Assembly: GCA_934621605.1 (NCBI GenBank)
Contig: CAKTUZ010000011.1
Coordinates: 14,096 to 78,095 of the forward strand
Direction: 5' to 3'
Length of the DNA stretch: 64,000 bases
DNA from: an uncultured bacterium
GTDB taxonomy: Bacteria > Vulcanimicrobiota > Xenobia > Xenobiales > Xenobiaceae
Shown here: one piece after another, positions 15,673-24,820 of the stretch
Layout: the number at the start of each line of letters is the position of its first letter
How positions within the stretch are numbered: the first letter of the stretch is position 1
Translations under genes and position numbers: made by a program
The notes under the pieces: generated by a model
Databases searched by the model: none
What the model saw: only the letters and a program-made list of their open reading frames with translations
What the model was told of the DNA's origin: nothing

Positions 15673-17712
15673 TCAGTCATTTTGCCTAAGGGCCTTAATT
15701 ATTTTATCAGCCATCTTTTTGCCTATGCCTGGCAAGCGTTGCAATTCTGCAGCGTCGGCCAATTTTAAAGCTGCCAGATCGGTAAAGTGAGTGCGCAGCA
15801 ATTTTATGTATTTAGGGCCCAAACCGGGAATCTCGGCTAGCACGGAGTGGAGCATACCTTTGCCTCGCAAGTTACGGTGGAAGGTAATAGCAAAACGGTG
15901 AGCTTCGTTGCGCAAGTGAGTTACCATATTGTAAGCTTTAGAATTTAGCGGCAGTAAGATAGAAGTTTTGCGTCCCGGTATAAAAAGTTCCTCTTGACGC
16001 TTAGCTAAACCGGCTAAAGCTATAGTTCCATCTAGGTTAAGTTTGGTTAAAATCGTTTGAGCTGCGCTAAGTTGTCCCAAACCGCCGTCCACGATTATAA
16101 GATCCGGTACAGAGTTTAAACTTACATCCGCTTTAGGTAAATCGTCAGCGGCAATTTGGGAAGACTGTAACTCGGCTGAACACAAATGGCGTAGTCTGCG
16201 TTCTAATATTTGACTCATCATGGCAAAGTCGTTCGGTTCATCCATTCCTTTTATTTTGAATTTGCGATAATGAGAACGGTGGGGCAACCCATGTTCAAAA
16301 ACGACCATGGAACCGACTGAAAATTTACCTTGAATATTGGAAATATCATAACATTCCATACGCCAAGGAGTGTGCGTTAAGCTGAGAGCTTCTTTTAATT
16401 CTGCCAGTGCTTCTTGGCGTATGTCTCGTTGCGAAGGAGCATGTAATTCATCATCCAGAAAACGTTTGGCATTCTCTCCGGTGCTGGCTAAAATTTGTTT
16501 TTTTTCGCCGCGTTGAGGCTGTGCGAATTTTACTTTACTATCGGCCAATTGGCTAAGCCAAGTTTGGAGTAATTCACTATTCTCCGGTTCTGTTTCTACG
16601 GCGATATAAGCTGGTGGACGGCCGTTTTCACTGTAATAACGCTGAATAAATTCGGCTAAATCTACGTCGGGGCGATTGCCCAAATGGGCTTCCAAAATAA
16701 AATTTTGCTGCCCTTGCAATTTGCCTTCTCTTATCTGACGCACAGAAGCTGCACATATAGAGTGCTCCTGATCGTAAGCTAAACTTATATAATCTTCATC
16801 TAAATCACTTTGTAAGAGAATTTGCTGCTTCTGGGTGAGAATTTCTAAGCTTTGCAAAGTGTCGCGCAGCTTGGCGCACTCTTCGTAATTTAATTGGGCG
16901 GCTTGTTCGGCAATCTCTTGGCGCAATTGAGCGGCCAGCTTGCCTGTATGACCGCTTAAAAATTTGGTCGCTTTTTCTACTTGGGCGTTATACTCTTGAA
17001 CGCTAACTTGCTCGGTGCAAGGAGCAGTACACAAATTTATATGATAATAAAGGCAAGGGCGTTCGCGTTTTTTATCCAGCTTTTCTTGGCAAGGACGCAA
17101 TTTAAAAAGCTTTTGCACTGTGCTTTTAGTATTCTTAACTGACAGAGAATCGCCGGCATAAGGGCCGAAACAAGTGCCTTGTAATTTTCCGTTGCTGCGT
17201 ACTACTCGCAAGCGGGGGTACTTTTCAAAAGTGGTTAGCTCCAAGTAAGGGTAACTTTTGTCATCACGAAAAAGTATGTTGAAATAAGGGCGATGCTTTT
17301 TGATAAGCACATTTTCCAAAATAAGAGCTTCCATTTCCGTATTGACGGTGATAATGTCAAAATTGCGCACTAAACTCACCATCCAGCGAGTCTTTTCCGG
17401 CAAATTTTTAGAGTGAAAATAAGATCTTACTCGGTTTTTTAAGCAGGCCGATTTACCGACATAGATAACACGATGGCGTCCATCACGCATAAGATAGACA
17501 CCTGGACAGGAAGGGAGAGTTTCCAATTTTTCCTTTAGGAAAGGATGGATATTTTTAAGACTGTCCGGACGTTCCTCTTCGGTAATTATGTTTTGCGGAC
17601 GCGGCAATTTGGGAAGAGTCTCAGTTTTAGACTCTTCCCCGGTCTTTTTTATGGAAGATACAGCTAAAAAAGCGTCTCCAATGGCGTCGGCTCGTCTTTT
17701 ATTCCTGGACAT
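15673..17712 (-). CDS. uvrC: Excinuclease ABC subunit C
   Basis: 679 residues with the complete UvrC order: GIY-YIG domain (CPGVYLMRDGRHRVIYVGKS, about 68-87), Cys-rich stretch (CQEKLDKKRERPCLYY, then CTAPC), UVR motif (QEIAEQAAQLNYEECAKLRD), the RNase H-like nuclease (ECYDISNIQGKFSVGSMVVF and PDLIIVDGGLGQLSAA) and C-terminal helix-hairpin-helix motifs (EIPGLGPKYIKLL, RLPGIGKKMADKI). It makes the dual incisions in nucleotide excision repair with UvrAB. An N-terminal extension of about 60 residues precedes the nuclease domain. It is the last gene of the minus-strand block, 49 bases beyond the first S41 protease, and probably read from the same transcript. Confidence 0.95.
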   Translation of the reverse strand: MSRNKRRADAIGDAFLAVSSIKKTGEESKTETLPKLPRPQNIITEEERPDSLKNIHPFLKEKLETLPSCPGVYLMRDGRHRVIYVGKSACLKNRVRSYFHSKNLPEKTRWMVSLVRNFDIITVNTEMEALILENVLIKKHRPYFNILFRDDKSYPYLELTTFEKYPRLRVVRSNGKLQGTCFGPYAGDSLSVKNTKSTVQKLFKLRPCQEKLDKKRERPCLYYHINLCTAPCTEQVSVQEYNAQVEKATKFLSGHTGKLAAQLRQEIAEQAAQLNYEECAKLRDTLQSLEILTQKQQILLQSDLDEDYISLAYDQEHSICAASVRQIREGKLQGQQNFILEAHLGNRPDVDLAEFIQRYYSENGRPPAYIAVETEPENSELLQTWLSQLADSKVKFAQPQRGEKKQILASTGENAKRFLDDELHAPSQRDIRQEALAELKEALSLTHTPWRMECYDISNIQGKFSVGSMVVFEHGLPHRSHYRKFKIKGMDEPNDFAMMSQILERRLRHLCSAELQSSQIAADDLPKADVSLNSVPDLIIVDGGLGQLSAAQTILTKLNLDGTIALAGLAKRQEELFIPGRKTSILLPLNSKAYNMVTHLRNEAHRFAITFHRNLRGKGMLHSVLAEIPGLGPKYIKLLRTHFTDLAALKLADAAELQRLPGIGKKMADKIIKALRQND

Positions 17713-17761
17713 AAATTTTTCCGAATATAATCATTTGTGGCAAAACTAACAAAATCGTTAT

Positions 17762-19789
17762 CTATTGCACATCACGGGTAATTTTATTATCTTTCTTTAT
17801 CTCTTCTTCAATCTTAGCTTGCAATTTTGCTTCTTCAGCTTTGTCAGCAGCTGTAAGTTTGGTAATAGTAGGATCTTTTTTCCAAATTTCACCATCTTGT
17901 TGAGCTGCTTTTACATCGGCTTCACTAAGCTCTGCTGAGAATTTGTGATCTAACATAAATTGAGCTTCACGAATGGCCAGCTTCAATTGTAAATCGTTAT
18001 CGGAGCCGATCTTGTTAGTGGGTCTTGATTCAAACTTAATGTCAGGCTCAATACCTTTAAGGTGAATATCTTTATCTTTAGGGGTAAGATAATGGGCCAT
18101 AGTTAATTTCAAAGCTCCGCCGTCGTTGAAGAGCTGAAGACTTTGAACACTACCTTTTCCGTAAGTAGTTTCACCTATGATTAAAGCTCGCCGATAGTCT
18201 TTCATAGCACCAGAAGTTATTTCCGAAGCGCTGGCCGAGAAGCGATTGGCCAAAATTATCAAAGGCAACTTGTTGATATTTTTGGAATTGGAAAAATGAG
18301 GCTCATTGAAATTGAGACGTGGATTAACTACGCTGGTTATTAAGCTCTTATGGGGCAAAAATTCGGAACACAGGCCGATAGCCGCGTCAATGTAGCCGCC
18401 ACCGTTGTTGCGTAAGTCCACTATAAGGGCTTGAGCTCCGTCTTTAACTAAATCATTTAACGCAGTACCAAATTCTTGAGTCGTCTCTGAACCAAAGAAA
18501 CGCACTCGTAAGTAGCCTATCCGGTTGGGTAACATTTTGCCATTGACGCTGGGCACATGGATATTAGTACGTTGCAAAGCGACTTCAAAGTTTTTGCCGT
18601 CGCGCTGCATACTTAAAATGACCACACTGCCTACCTTGCCTCTAATCATGGCAGCAGCTGTATCCATGTCTAAACTGCTAGTTTTTTTACCGTCAATAGC
18701 CATAATTTTATCGCCTGGGCGTACGCCCTTAAGGGCAGCTGGAGTACCTTCAATGGGTTCGATGACGGTAAGTTGACGATTATTATGCCAGTCGGCTTCA
18801 AGATAAATACCCACTCCGCCGTAATCGCTAGCTCCCAGCTGTTCTTTGAAAATCTGTACGTCTTCAGGGGACAAAGCGATGCTGAACGGATCGTTTATGG
18901 CACAAATCATGCCATTTAAAGCGCTGTATAACAAATAGCTGTCTGTAAGAATAACCGGATTGCCGTCGGCGTCTTTAATTATTTCCGAATCGTCGGTATC
19001 TAATTCTGTTTTATCAGAGTTGACTGAATCACGGCTGACTGCTTGCGGATCTTCGAGGACTTGTTTCTCTAATGATTTTTCGCTTTTGTTATCTTTTGAG
19101 GCTTTATCATTCGAAGTGGTGTCGGTTTTAATGCCTCTGTTTTTTTTATCGTTGGCGTCTAGTTCGGCTAACCTGGTCGTAATGGCTTTTTCCAGCTGCT
19201 GGCGATGAATAACTCGCTGATCGTCGGGGAGTTTGGCTATCTTGAGCAGAGTTTTCTCAAATTCGGTGTCGAGAATATTAAGTAATTCTTTGTCACTCAT
19301 TTTATTGAGTTTGTTTTCATCGAGCTTAGCTACACCCAAATCTCGATGTCCGAATTTGTCTAAACAATAATTGATGCCCTCTAAAGCTCCGTTAACTAGC
19401 TGAGCTGTAGAAACTTCACGAATATATTGCTTTTGAATATAGGCTAAGCTATCGCGTAAAGTCGTCTTGCCTATTGTAGACGAAGGATATGCAACCGGAT
19501 ATTGACTGCTGAAGTCTATCTTGGCTGAATCCAGATCGACAGAAATGTCCCCTGAACTTCTTGCAGAGGTATTGTGGAGAAAAATAAAGGGTATTATCAA
19601 AATTATAATGACAATACTCAGTATAAAGTTAAAAAATGCTTTTCTAAAGTTGCTTTGGGGAGCAGAGGCAGACTGAGCGGTAGCAGAATTCTGAGCATTT
19701 TCAGAAGTTACTTCCGCTTTTTTTAATTCGGATAACTCCGCATCTAATTCTACAGCTTGGCGTTTTTCTTCAGCAGCTTCGTTATTCAT
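17762..19789 (-). CDS. S41 family C-terminal processing peptidase (first of three)
   Basis: 675 residues: cytoplasmic tail rich in Glu and Ala, one membrane anchor (FFNFILSIVIIILIIPFIFL, about 48-67), then periplasmic. A PDZ domain (GGVGIYLEADWHNNRQLTVI, then VRPGDKIMAIDG) and the S41 protease core follow. The Ser-Lys dyad is intact: Ser in FSASASEIT near residue 520 and Lys in YGKGSVQ 25 residues later. A charged insertion of about 90 residues (about 190-280, Lys/Asp/Ser-rich) lies between the N-terminal segment and PDZ and is absent from the two neighbours. Such proteases trim periplasmic proteins, often cell-wall hydrolases or their partners, which fits its place after the M23 hydrolase gene. 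Confidence 0.9.
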   Translation of the reverse strand: MNNEAAEEKRQAVELDAELSELKKAEVTSENAQNSATAQSASAPQSNFRKAFFNFILSIVIIILIIPFIFLHNTSARSSGDISVDLDSAKIDFSSQYPVAYPSSTIGKTTLRDSLAYIQKQYIREVSTAQLVNGALEGINYCLDKFGHRDLGVAKLDENKLNKMSDKELLNILDTEFEKTLLKIAKLPDDQRVIHRQQLEKAITTRLAELDANDKKNRGIKTDTTSNDKASKDNKSEKSLEKQVLEDPQAVSRDSVNSDKTELDTDDSEIIKDADGNPVILTDSYLLYSALNGMICAINDPFSIALSPEDVQIFKEQLGASDYGGVGIYLEADWHNNRQLTVIEPIEGTPAALKGVRPGDKIMAIDGKKTSSLDMDTAAAMIRGKVGSVVILSMQRDGKNFEVALQRTNIHVPSVNGKMLPNRIGYLRVRFFGSETTQEFGTALNDLVKDGAQALIVDLRNNGGGYIDAAIGLCSEFLPHKSLITSVVNPRLNFNEPHFSNSKNINKLPLIILANRFSASASEITSGAMKDYRRALIIGETTYGKGSVQSLQLFNDGGALKLTMAHYLTPKDKDIHLKGIEPDIKFESRPTNKIGSDNDLQLKLAIREAQFMLDHKFSAELSEADVKAAQQDGEIWKKDPTITKLTAADKAEEAKLQAKIEEEIKKDNKITRDVQ

Positions 19790-19827
19790 AATCTTTTCTT
19801 CATTTTTTTATATAAGGCCTAAAAACG

Positions 19828-19871
19828 AGCCTCAAACCGAAATTTAAAAAGTACAGATTCAGTTTGAGGCT
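19828..19871 (-). terminator. Hairpin between the first two S41 genes
   Basis: AGCCTCAAAC (19828-19837) and GTTTGAGGCT (19862-19871) are perfect 10-base arms. On the minus strand the hairpin is followed by CGTTTTTAGG. It probably terminates or attenuates transcription between the two S41 genes. Confidence 0.65.
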
Positions 19872-19897
19872 GATCGTTCTTCTTACCGAACCTTACT

Positions 19898-21658
19898 CTA
19901 TTGTTCGAATTTGGGTTGGATAATAAATTGGAAATTATGTTCTCTACCGTCGGTAGTCTTTACCGTAACATTATCGACAACATTCTCTCCTTTTATATCC
20001 ATAACTCTTTTGGTAATTGTATAAGACCCGGAAATGGATTTTTCAATGTGAGGAATCTCGTCAAAGATACTCTTTACAGAAAGAGGAGCATTAGCTTGAG
20101 ATGCTATTTCCGCATTCTGAGCGGATTTTTCTTGAGCTTTGGCATTTGAAGAGACGATCTCTAAAGCTTTTTTAAGCTGAGTGTCTTTCTGGCGCTCTAA
20201 AATGAGCTCATCTTCCATTTTTACTTCCACATCGGGGGTGAGGCCGGCTTTGTGGATATCGTGACCGGCTGGAGTATGGTAATGGGCGGTAGTAATTTTG
20301 AAAGCAGAAGTTTTGTTGGCCGGAAATTGGTAAGGATAGAGCTTTTGCACGCTGCCCTTGCCAAAAGATTTTACGCCTACAAGTTGTCCTCGTTTAAGAT
20401 CGCGGATGGCGCCAGCGGTAATTTCCGAAGCGCTGGCTGAGTTACTGTTAATAAGTACGACCAGAGGTTTTTGAGACGAATGTAAGTTCGGGCGCGAGTA
20501 AATAATTTGCTCATGATCGGCACCGTCGACAATAGAAACAATGCGACTGCCAGTTTTTACAAACTTAGAGCAAACATCGACAGCGGCAGAAACGTAACCG
20601 CCGGAATTGTTGCGCACATCGATAATGTAAGCTTGGCAGCCCTGTTTCTCCAAATCGCGCACGGCAGCTTCCATTTCGGTGTTGGTACTTTCGCCAAAAA
20701 TACCTAAGGCCAGATAGCCAACTTTTATGCCGTCTTGTTCGATAATTTCATGCTTCAAAGTATCGACATGGATAACCTCGCGAGTTAAAGACACTTCGAA
20801 AACATGGCCTGAGCTAGGACGGCGAATGGTAAGTTTGACTTTAGAACCGGCTTCACCGCGCAGAAGTTTAGAGCATTGCACTAAAGTCATACCATAAGTG
20901 GATTTGCCGCTGATATGGGTAATTTCATCGTTGTTGCGCAAGCCGACTCGGGCAGCCGGACCTTTTTCCATAACTTGGTTAATTACCAAAACACGGCTGT
21001 TGGCTGGATCTTTTTCGTCGCCACTCAGGCCCATAACTATACCTATACCACCAAAATTACCGCCGCTCATTTGCTCGTTAAGGTTTTTATATTCATCGGG
21101 GGTTAAGTAAACGGTATAAGGATCGTCAGTAGCTCTCATGATACCTTTAAGGGCTGCCATAGTGAGCATCTGATCTTTCATCAGTTGAGGATAAGCAGTG
21201 GCAGCTTTGGTAAATTGAGAGCGCAGTTCTTTATTGGCTTCTTGAGGAGTGGCATCGACATCAATTTGCTTAAAGAAGTCGGAAGTAAGCTTGTTATCTT
21301 CCATAAATAAGGTCATGGCGTCGAAAGCGCAGTTGGTAATTTTGCTGGGTTTGGCTTTTTCTCTGGCTTCAGTTTTGACCAGGAGCAGGGCTTTGTCGAG
21401 CATTTCCAGAGCATCGTCTAAATCTTTGGGTGAGATTTTATTGACAGGAGCTTGTTTAGCCGCCGTTTTGCTGACTTTAGCATTATTTTTGTTGCTTTGT
21501 TTAGCTTTTTGAGCCAAAGTTTGGCCGTAGCCGGAACGCTGAGCTGAGTAAGCTTTAGCAGCTCGATCTTGGTTAGGCTGAGCGCTTACGGGCAGAGCAA
21601 TAAGTACAGCTAAAGCTGCGGCGGCGGCTGCTGGAACAAAAGTATGCTTTAAATTCAT
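19898..21658 (-). CDS. S41 family peptidase with PDZ domain (second of three)
   Basis: 586 residues with a cleavable-looking signal peptide (AAAAAALAVLIALPVSAQP, about 10-28), so exported. The PDZ domain is near 200-275 (GGIGIVMGLSGDEKDPANSR, then LRNNDEITHISG). The S41 core has the catalytic Ser in NSASASEIT near residue 409 and Lys in FGKGSVQ 25 residues later. The C-terminal 90 residues (ending HNFQFIIQPKFEQ) go beyond the family core and may bind substrate. A strong GGAG site precedes the ATG. Sequence differs enough from its neighbours that the three are old duplicates rather than recent copies. Confidence 0.9.
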   Translation of the reverse strand: MNLKHTFVPAAAAAALAVLIALPVSAQPNQDRAAKAYSAQRSGYGQTLAQKAKQSNKNNAKVSKTAAKQAPVNKISPKDLDDALEMLDKALLLVKTEAREKAKPSKITNCAFDAMTLFMEDNKLTSDFFKQIDVDATPQEANKELRSQFTKAATAYPQLMKDQMLTMAALKGIMRATDDPYTVYLTPDEYKNLNEQMSGGNFGGIGIVMGLSGDEKDPANSRVLVINQVMEKGPAARVGLRNNDEITHISGKSTYGMTLVQCSKLLRGEAGSKVKLTIRRPSSGHVFEVSLTREVIHVDTLKHEIIEQDGIKVGYLALGIFGESTNTEMEAAVRDLEKQGCQAYIIDVRNNSGGYVSAAVDVCSKFVKTGSRIVSIVDGADHEQIIYSRPNLHSSQKPLVVLINSNSASASEITAGAIRDLKRGQLVGVKSFGKGSVQKLYPYQFPANKTSAFKITTAHYHTPAGHDIHKAGLTPDVEVKMEDELILERQKDTQLKKALEIVSSNAKAQEKSAQNAEIASQANAPLSVKSIFDEIPHIEKSISGSYTITKRVMDIKGENVVDNVTVKTTDGREHNFQFIIQPKFEQ

Positions 21659-21868
21659 GGTGAATTCTCCTGAATCGAACCTGAAGCGGTAATAGGCCGC
21701 CGGGGTTGATAAATTATCCTATATTGGCGAAACAGCGTCTCTAAACTGTCGTCATATTTTTTTATTTGATTGCAAATCTTTTTATAAACTTTCAACACCC
21801 GGCGCACTCCGGCAAAGTTTACAAAGCATCAGGAGCTCCTTTCGCTAAGAAAGGAAAAAGCCCTTATC

Positions 21869-23593
21869 TTAATTTTGGGATTGGCAATCCTGCTTGAGTA
21901 ATTTATTTTGCAATAACTCAAAAGCTTTTTGCAACTGTTTGTCTTGCAAAGGCTTATAACGCAGACCGAACGGAGCCGGAAGTATGTATTCAGGCACCAG
22001 TCCGGACTTGCCCAAGTCCAAACCGTTAGGTGTTCGATAGTGAGTATAAGTTACTTTGCAAGCTGAAGTTTCTCCCGGGGGGAATTCAAAATTATAAATT
22101 TTTTGTGAACTGTTTTTGCCGAAGCTGGCTGAGCCGACTAAGAAGGCTGCTTTATGATCTCGCAAAGCGCCGGCTGTAATTTCTGCGGCCGAAGCTGTTT
22201 GCCCGTCTATTAAAACGGCCATAGGTTTGGCTTGGTGGCTATTGCGGTAGGTGTAAATTGTTTTTTCGCTTTGTCCGTTTTTATCTACTAAGGAAGCTAT
22301 AAGACTGTGTTCCGGCAAAAACTTGGAACATAAATCGCGGGCAGCGTTTGTATAACCGCCTGGGTTGCCGCGCAAATCCAAGATATAACCTTGACATCCC
22401 GCTTTTTCCAAAGCCAGTAAAGTACGTTCTGCTTCAATGTTGGTCGATTCGTTAAACATATCGACTCTAAGCAGGCCGATTTTTATCTGTGGAGCGGCAG
22501 TTGTGAGCGCAGGGGTAGCCGTTTCAGTTTTAGAGGCAACTTGAGGTAAAGTTGGGTGGCGCTTGATAACTTTTTCGTCATTCTGAGTAGCTGTCGGTTT
22601 AAGATCTTGAACAGAAAATTGGCCTTGTGATTCTGAAGAGAGAATTTGTCCCCAGGCGGCCGGGAAGTGTACTTCGGCTCTAGTTAAAAGCAACCGGCGG
22701 CTGTCAGTTCGGCCCATTTTGCGCATTAAATTTGTTACGTAAGTTAAAGACACTTGACTACCATTAGGACCGCGCATGAGTTGCAAGCACTGCTGCGGGT
22801 TCAATTTGGCTAACGGTTGGCCGTCAATAGCTATAATCTCATCTCCTTGATGCAGACCGGCTTTTAGAGCCGGCGAATTGGGAGCTAGTGCTGCTACCAC
22901 AAAATGAGAACGTTCTTGAGAATCGCGGCCGGGGGTAAGCACCACGCCCAAGCTGCCGGAATAATCGCCGCTAAGATAACTATCTAGATCATTATATTCA
23001 TCCAAACTGACAAATACCGTATAAGCGTCTTCAGCCGAATCGGTAATAGCTTGGGCTAAACAGACCGTAAACTTAGGATCGGTGGCTAATTCTGGACAAC
23101 GTTTGAGGGCTTGGCGATAAAGTGAAGTGATGTTTTGCAGTGCTTGCCAGCGCTCCAATTCCGGTTGCTCTGCCTTGTATTCGCACAGCCACTCTTTGTC
23201 CAGCTTGCGCTCTTGTAAAAAATCACGGGCCCCTTCCAGCACAAATTGCCAAACTTTTTGAGGAGAGGGTGGCTCTATAGCATTATCTAGCAAAATATTA
23301 AAAGTTTGGCCTAAAACGTCGCAGCTCACTTCTTCTAAGCTGTTTAATTTTTGAGCCGGAGCTTCAGATAATTGAGCTGCTGCGGGAACAGGGTGGGAAG
23401 GGGCCCGCTTTACGGGCGTAGCGGCGTCGTCTGCGTTGGTAGCGGCGGCTGCACTTAGAGGCGAGCCTAAAATAGCCAAAGCCAGAAGCAAGGAGCGAGT
23501 CGCCCGGAAAAGAAAATTTTTGGCATTGAAGTTATCAAACTTAGCCGTTAAATTTTCTTTTATATTAGAGCTAGGGAAGAGTAGGTGGGACAT
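21869..23593 (-). CDS. S41 family peptidase with PDZ domain (third of three)
   Basis: 574 residues with an N-terminal hydrophobic segment (SLLLALAILGSPLSAAAA) preceded by a basic region of about 30 residues, so probably exported. PDZ at about 205-285 (LGVVLTPGRDSQERSHFVVA, then LHQGDEIIAIDG). The catalytic pair is kept: Ser in QTASAAEIT near residue 467 and Lys 25 residues later, though the Lys motif is FGKNSSQ instead of FGKGSVQ. A Pro/Thr/Ala-rich insertion separates the PDZ and protease halves. It follows the M23 gene directly, the classical place for a CtpA-type protease after ftsEX, and has a good AAGGAAGG site before ATG. Confidence 0.88.
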   Translation of the reverse strand: MSHLLFPSSNIKENLTAKFDNFNAKNFLFRATRSLLLALAILGSPLSAAAATNADDAATPVKRAPSHPVPAAAQLSEAPAQKLNSLEEVSCDVLGQTFNILLDNAIEPPSPQKVWQFVLEGARDFLQERKLDKEWLCEYKAEQPELERWQALQNITSLYRQALKRCPELATDPKFTVCLAQAITDSAEDAYTVFVSLDEYNDLDSYLSGDYSGSLGVVLTPGRDSQERSHFVVAALAPNSPALKAGLHQGDEIIAIDGQPLAKLNPQQCLQLMRGPNGSQVSLTYVTNLMRKMGRTDSRRLLLTRAEVHFPAAWGQILSSESQGQFSVQDLKPTATQNDEKVIKRHPTLPQVASKTETATPALTTAAPQIKIGLLRVDMFNESTNIEAERTLLALEKAGCQGYILDLRGNPGGYTNAARDLCSKFLPEHSLIASLVDKNGQSEKTIYTYRNSHQAKPMAVLIDGQTASAAEITAGALRDHKAAFLVGSASFGKNSSQKIYNFEFPPGETSACKVTYTHYRTPNGLDLGKSGLVPEYILPAPFGLRYKPLQDKQLQKAFELLQNKLLKQDCQSQN

Positions 23594-23632
23594 GAGGCCT
23601 TCCTTTCTGGCTTTGGGTTGGATGAGTGCTCG

Positions 23633-24802
23633 CTAAATGAAGCCTAAGGGATCGACAGGCTCACCGTTTATGCGCACTTCAAAATGAAGGTGCGGGCCGG
23701 TTGAATTGCCGGTAGAACCTACGGCTGCTATTTGCTGGCCTTTGGCCACAGATTGGCCGTAGGATACATATAGTTCGGAGCAGTGCGCATAAAGCGTACT
23801 GTAGCCGCCGCCGTGATCGATGATGATGCAATTGCCATAGCCGCCCATCCAACCTGAATCGATGACGACGCCGCTGTCGGAAGCCAGCACGGGACTTCCG
23901 TAGTAAGCGCCAATATCAACGCCGGTATGGAAACGCATAGTACCAAAGATGGGGTGGACACGATAGCCGAAGGGAGAAGTGATGGGCCCTTGGCCAGGCA
24001 TAAGATAACGACCTGTACCCCAAGTTCGTGTACCGGCGTTGGGGGAAGTTGGGTGCATAATCACTTGGCTGCGGCGCACGGTAGATTGGATTTGGTTTTC
24101 CAGCGCTTGGGTGCTGTTTTCCAGTTCGCTAACGTAGGAACTTAAAGAGTCGCGCTGGCGTCGTGTGTCGGCCAACAGAGAAGAGCGCGTCTGTTCAATT
24201 TGCTGTAATTTTTTGACACGATTCTCCTGAGCGTCTTTTAAGTCTTTGATTTGGCGCAACGTGCGTTCGGATTGGACTTTTTTGACTTCCAGCTCTTGTT
24301 TGAGACTGCGCACTTGAGTAACCAGTTGGCGATCGTTCTCAATAATAAGCGACAGATAATAAGTTTGATCGATAAAATCAGTAAAACTTTCTGCTCCCAA
24401 AAGCACTACCAAATAACCGACGTCGCCTTGCAAGTAAATTTCTCGCAACCTCTTGCCCAAAATGCGTTGAGCTTTTTTGTATTCTTGAGTAGCTTCACCC
24501 AAGCGTTTAGTGATATTTTTTAATTGCTTTTTGGCAGCTTGCAAGCTGACTTTGGCTTCGCGATAGGCCTCGCGACTGTATTGCAAGTCGGCTTGGGTGT
24601 CGCTAAGTTGTCGTGAAAGATCGCGTTCTCGTTCGTTGATAATATCTAAACGTTTGCGCTGGGCAGCCAGTTGACTCTTTTTTTGGCGCAGTTGGGAATT
24701 AGGATCGGCTTGAGCCAACGAAGTGTCACAACAGAAAATATTGAAGCCAGAAATGGCTAAAATCAAAAATAAGAGCCAAAATTTGCGGTGTATACTTAAC
24801 AA
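23633..24802 (-). CDS. EnvC-like murein hydrolase: coiled coil plus active LytM/M23 domain
   Basis: 389 residues. Signal peptide at about 8-30 (FWLLFLILAISGFNIFCCDT), long coiled coil at about 35-235 (many LRQKKSQLAAQRKRLDIINE-like heptads), then a C-terminal LytM domain. The zinc-binding residues are all present: HTGVD, and HLHF in the STGNSTGPHLHFEV segment. So unlike E. coli EnvC, whose LytM domain is inactive, this one should cut peptidoglycan peptides itself, like PcsB/CwlO-type hydrolases. FtsEX would recruit and switch it through the coiled coil at the division site. The start is TTG, preceded by GAGGAGGT. Confidence 0.9.
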   Translation of the reverse strand: MLSIHRKFWLLFLILAISGFNIFCCDTSLAQADPNSQLRQKKSQLAAQRKRLDIINERERDLSRQLSDTQADLQYSREAYREAKVSLQAAKKQLKNITKRLGEATQEYKKAQRILGKRLREIYLQGDVGYLVVLLGAESFTDFIDQTYYLSLIIENDRQLVTQVRSLKQELEVKKVQSERTLRQIKDLKDAQENRVKKLQQIEQTRSSLLADTRRQRDSLSSYVSELENSTQALENQIQSTVRRSQVIMHPTSPNAGTRTWGTGRYLMPGQGPITSPFGYRVHPIFGTMRFHTGVDIGAYYGSPVLASDSGVVIDSGWMGGYGNCIIIDHGGGYSTLYAHCSELYVSYGQSVAKGQQIAAVGSTGNSTGPHLHFEVRINGEPVDPLGFI

Positions 24803-24820
24803 GTCAAGTACCTCCTCAAA

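Noticed and set aside
20898..21110. Plus-strand frames within the S41 genes
   Set aside because: Antisense shadows without start signals.
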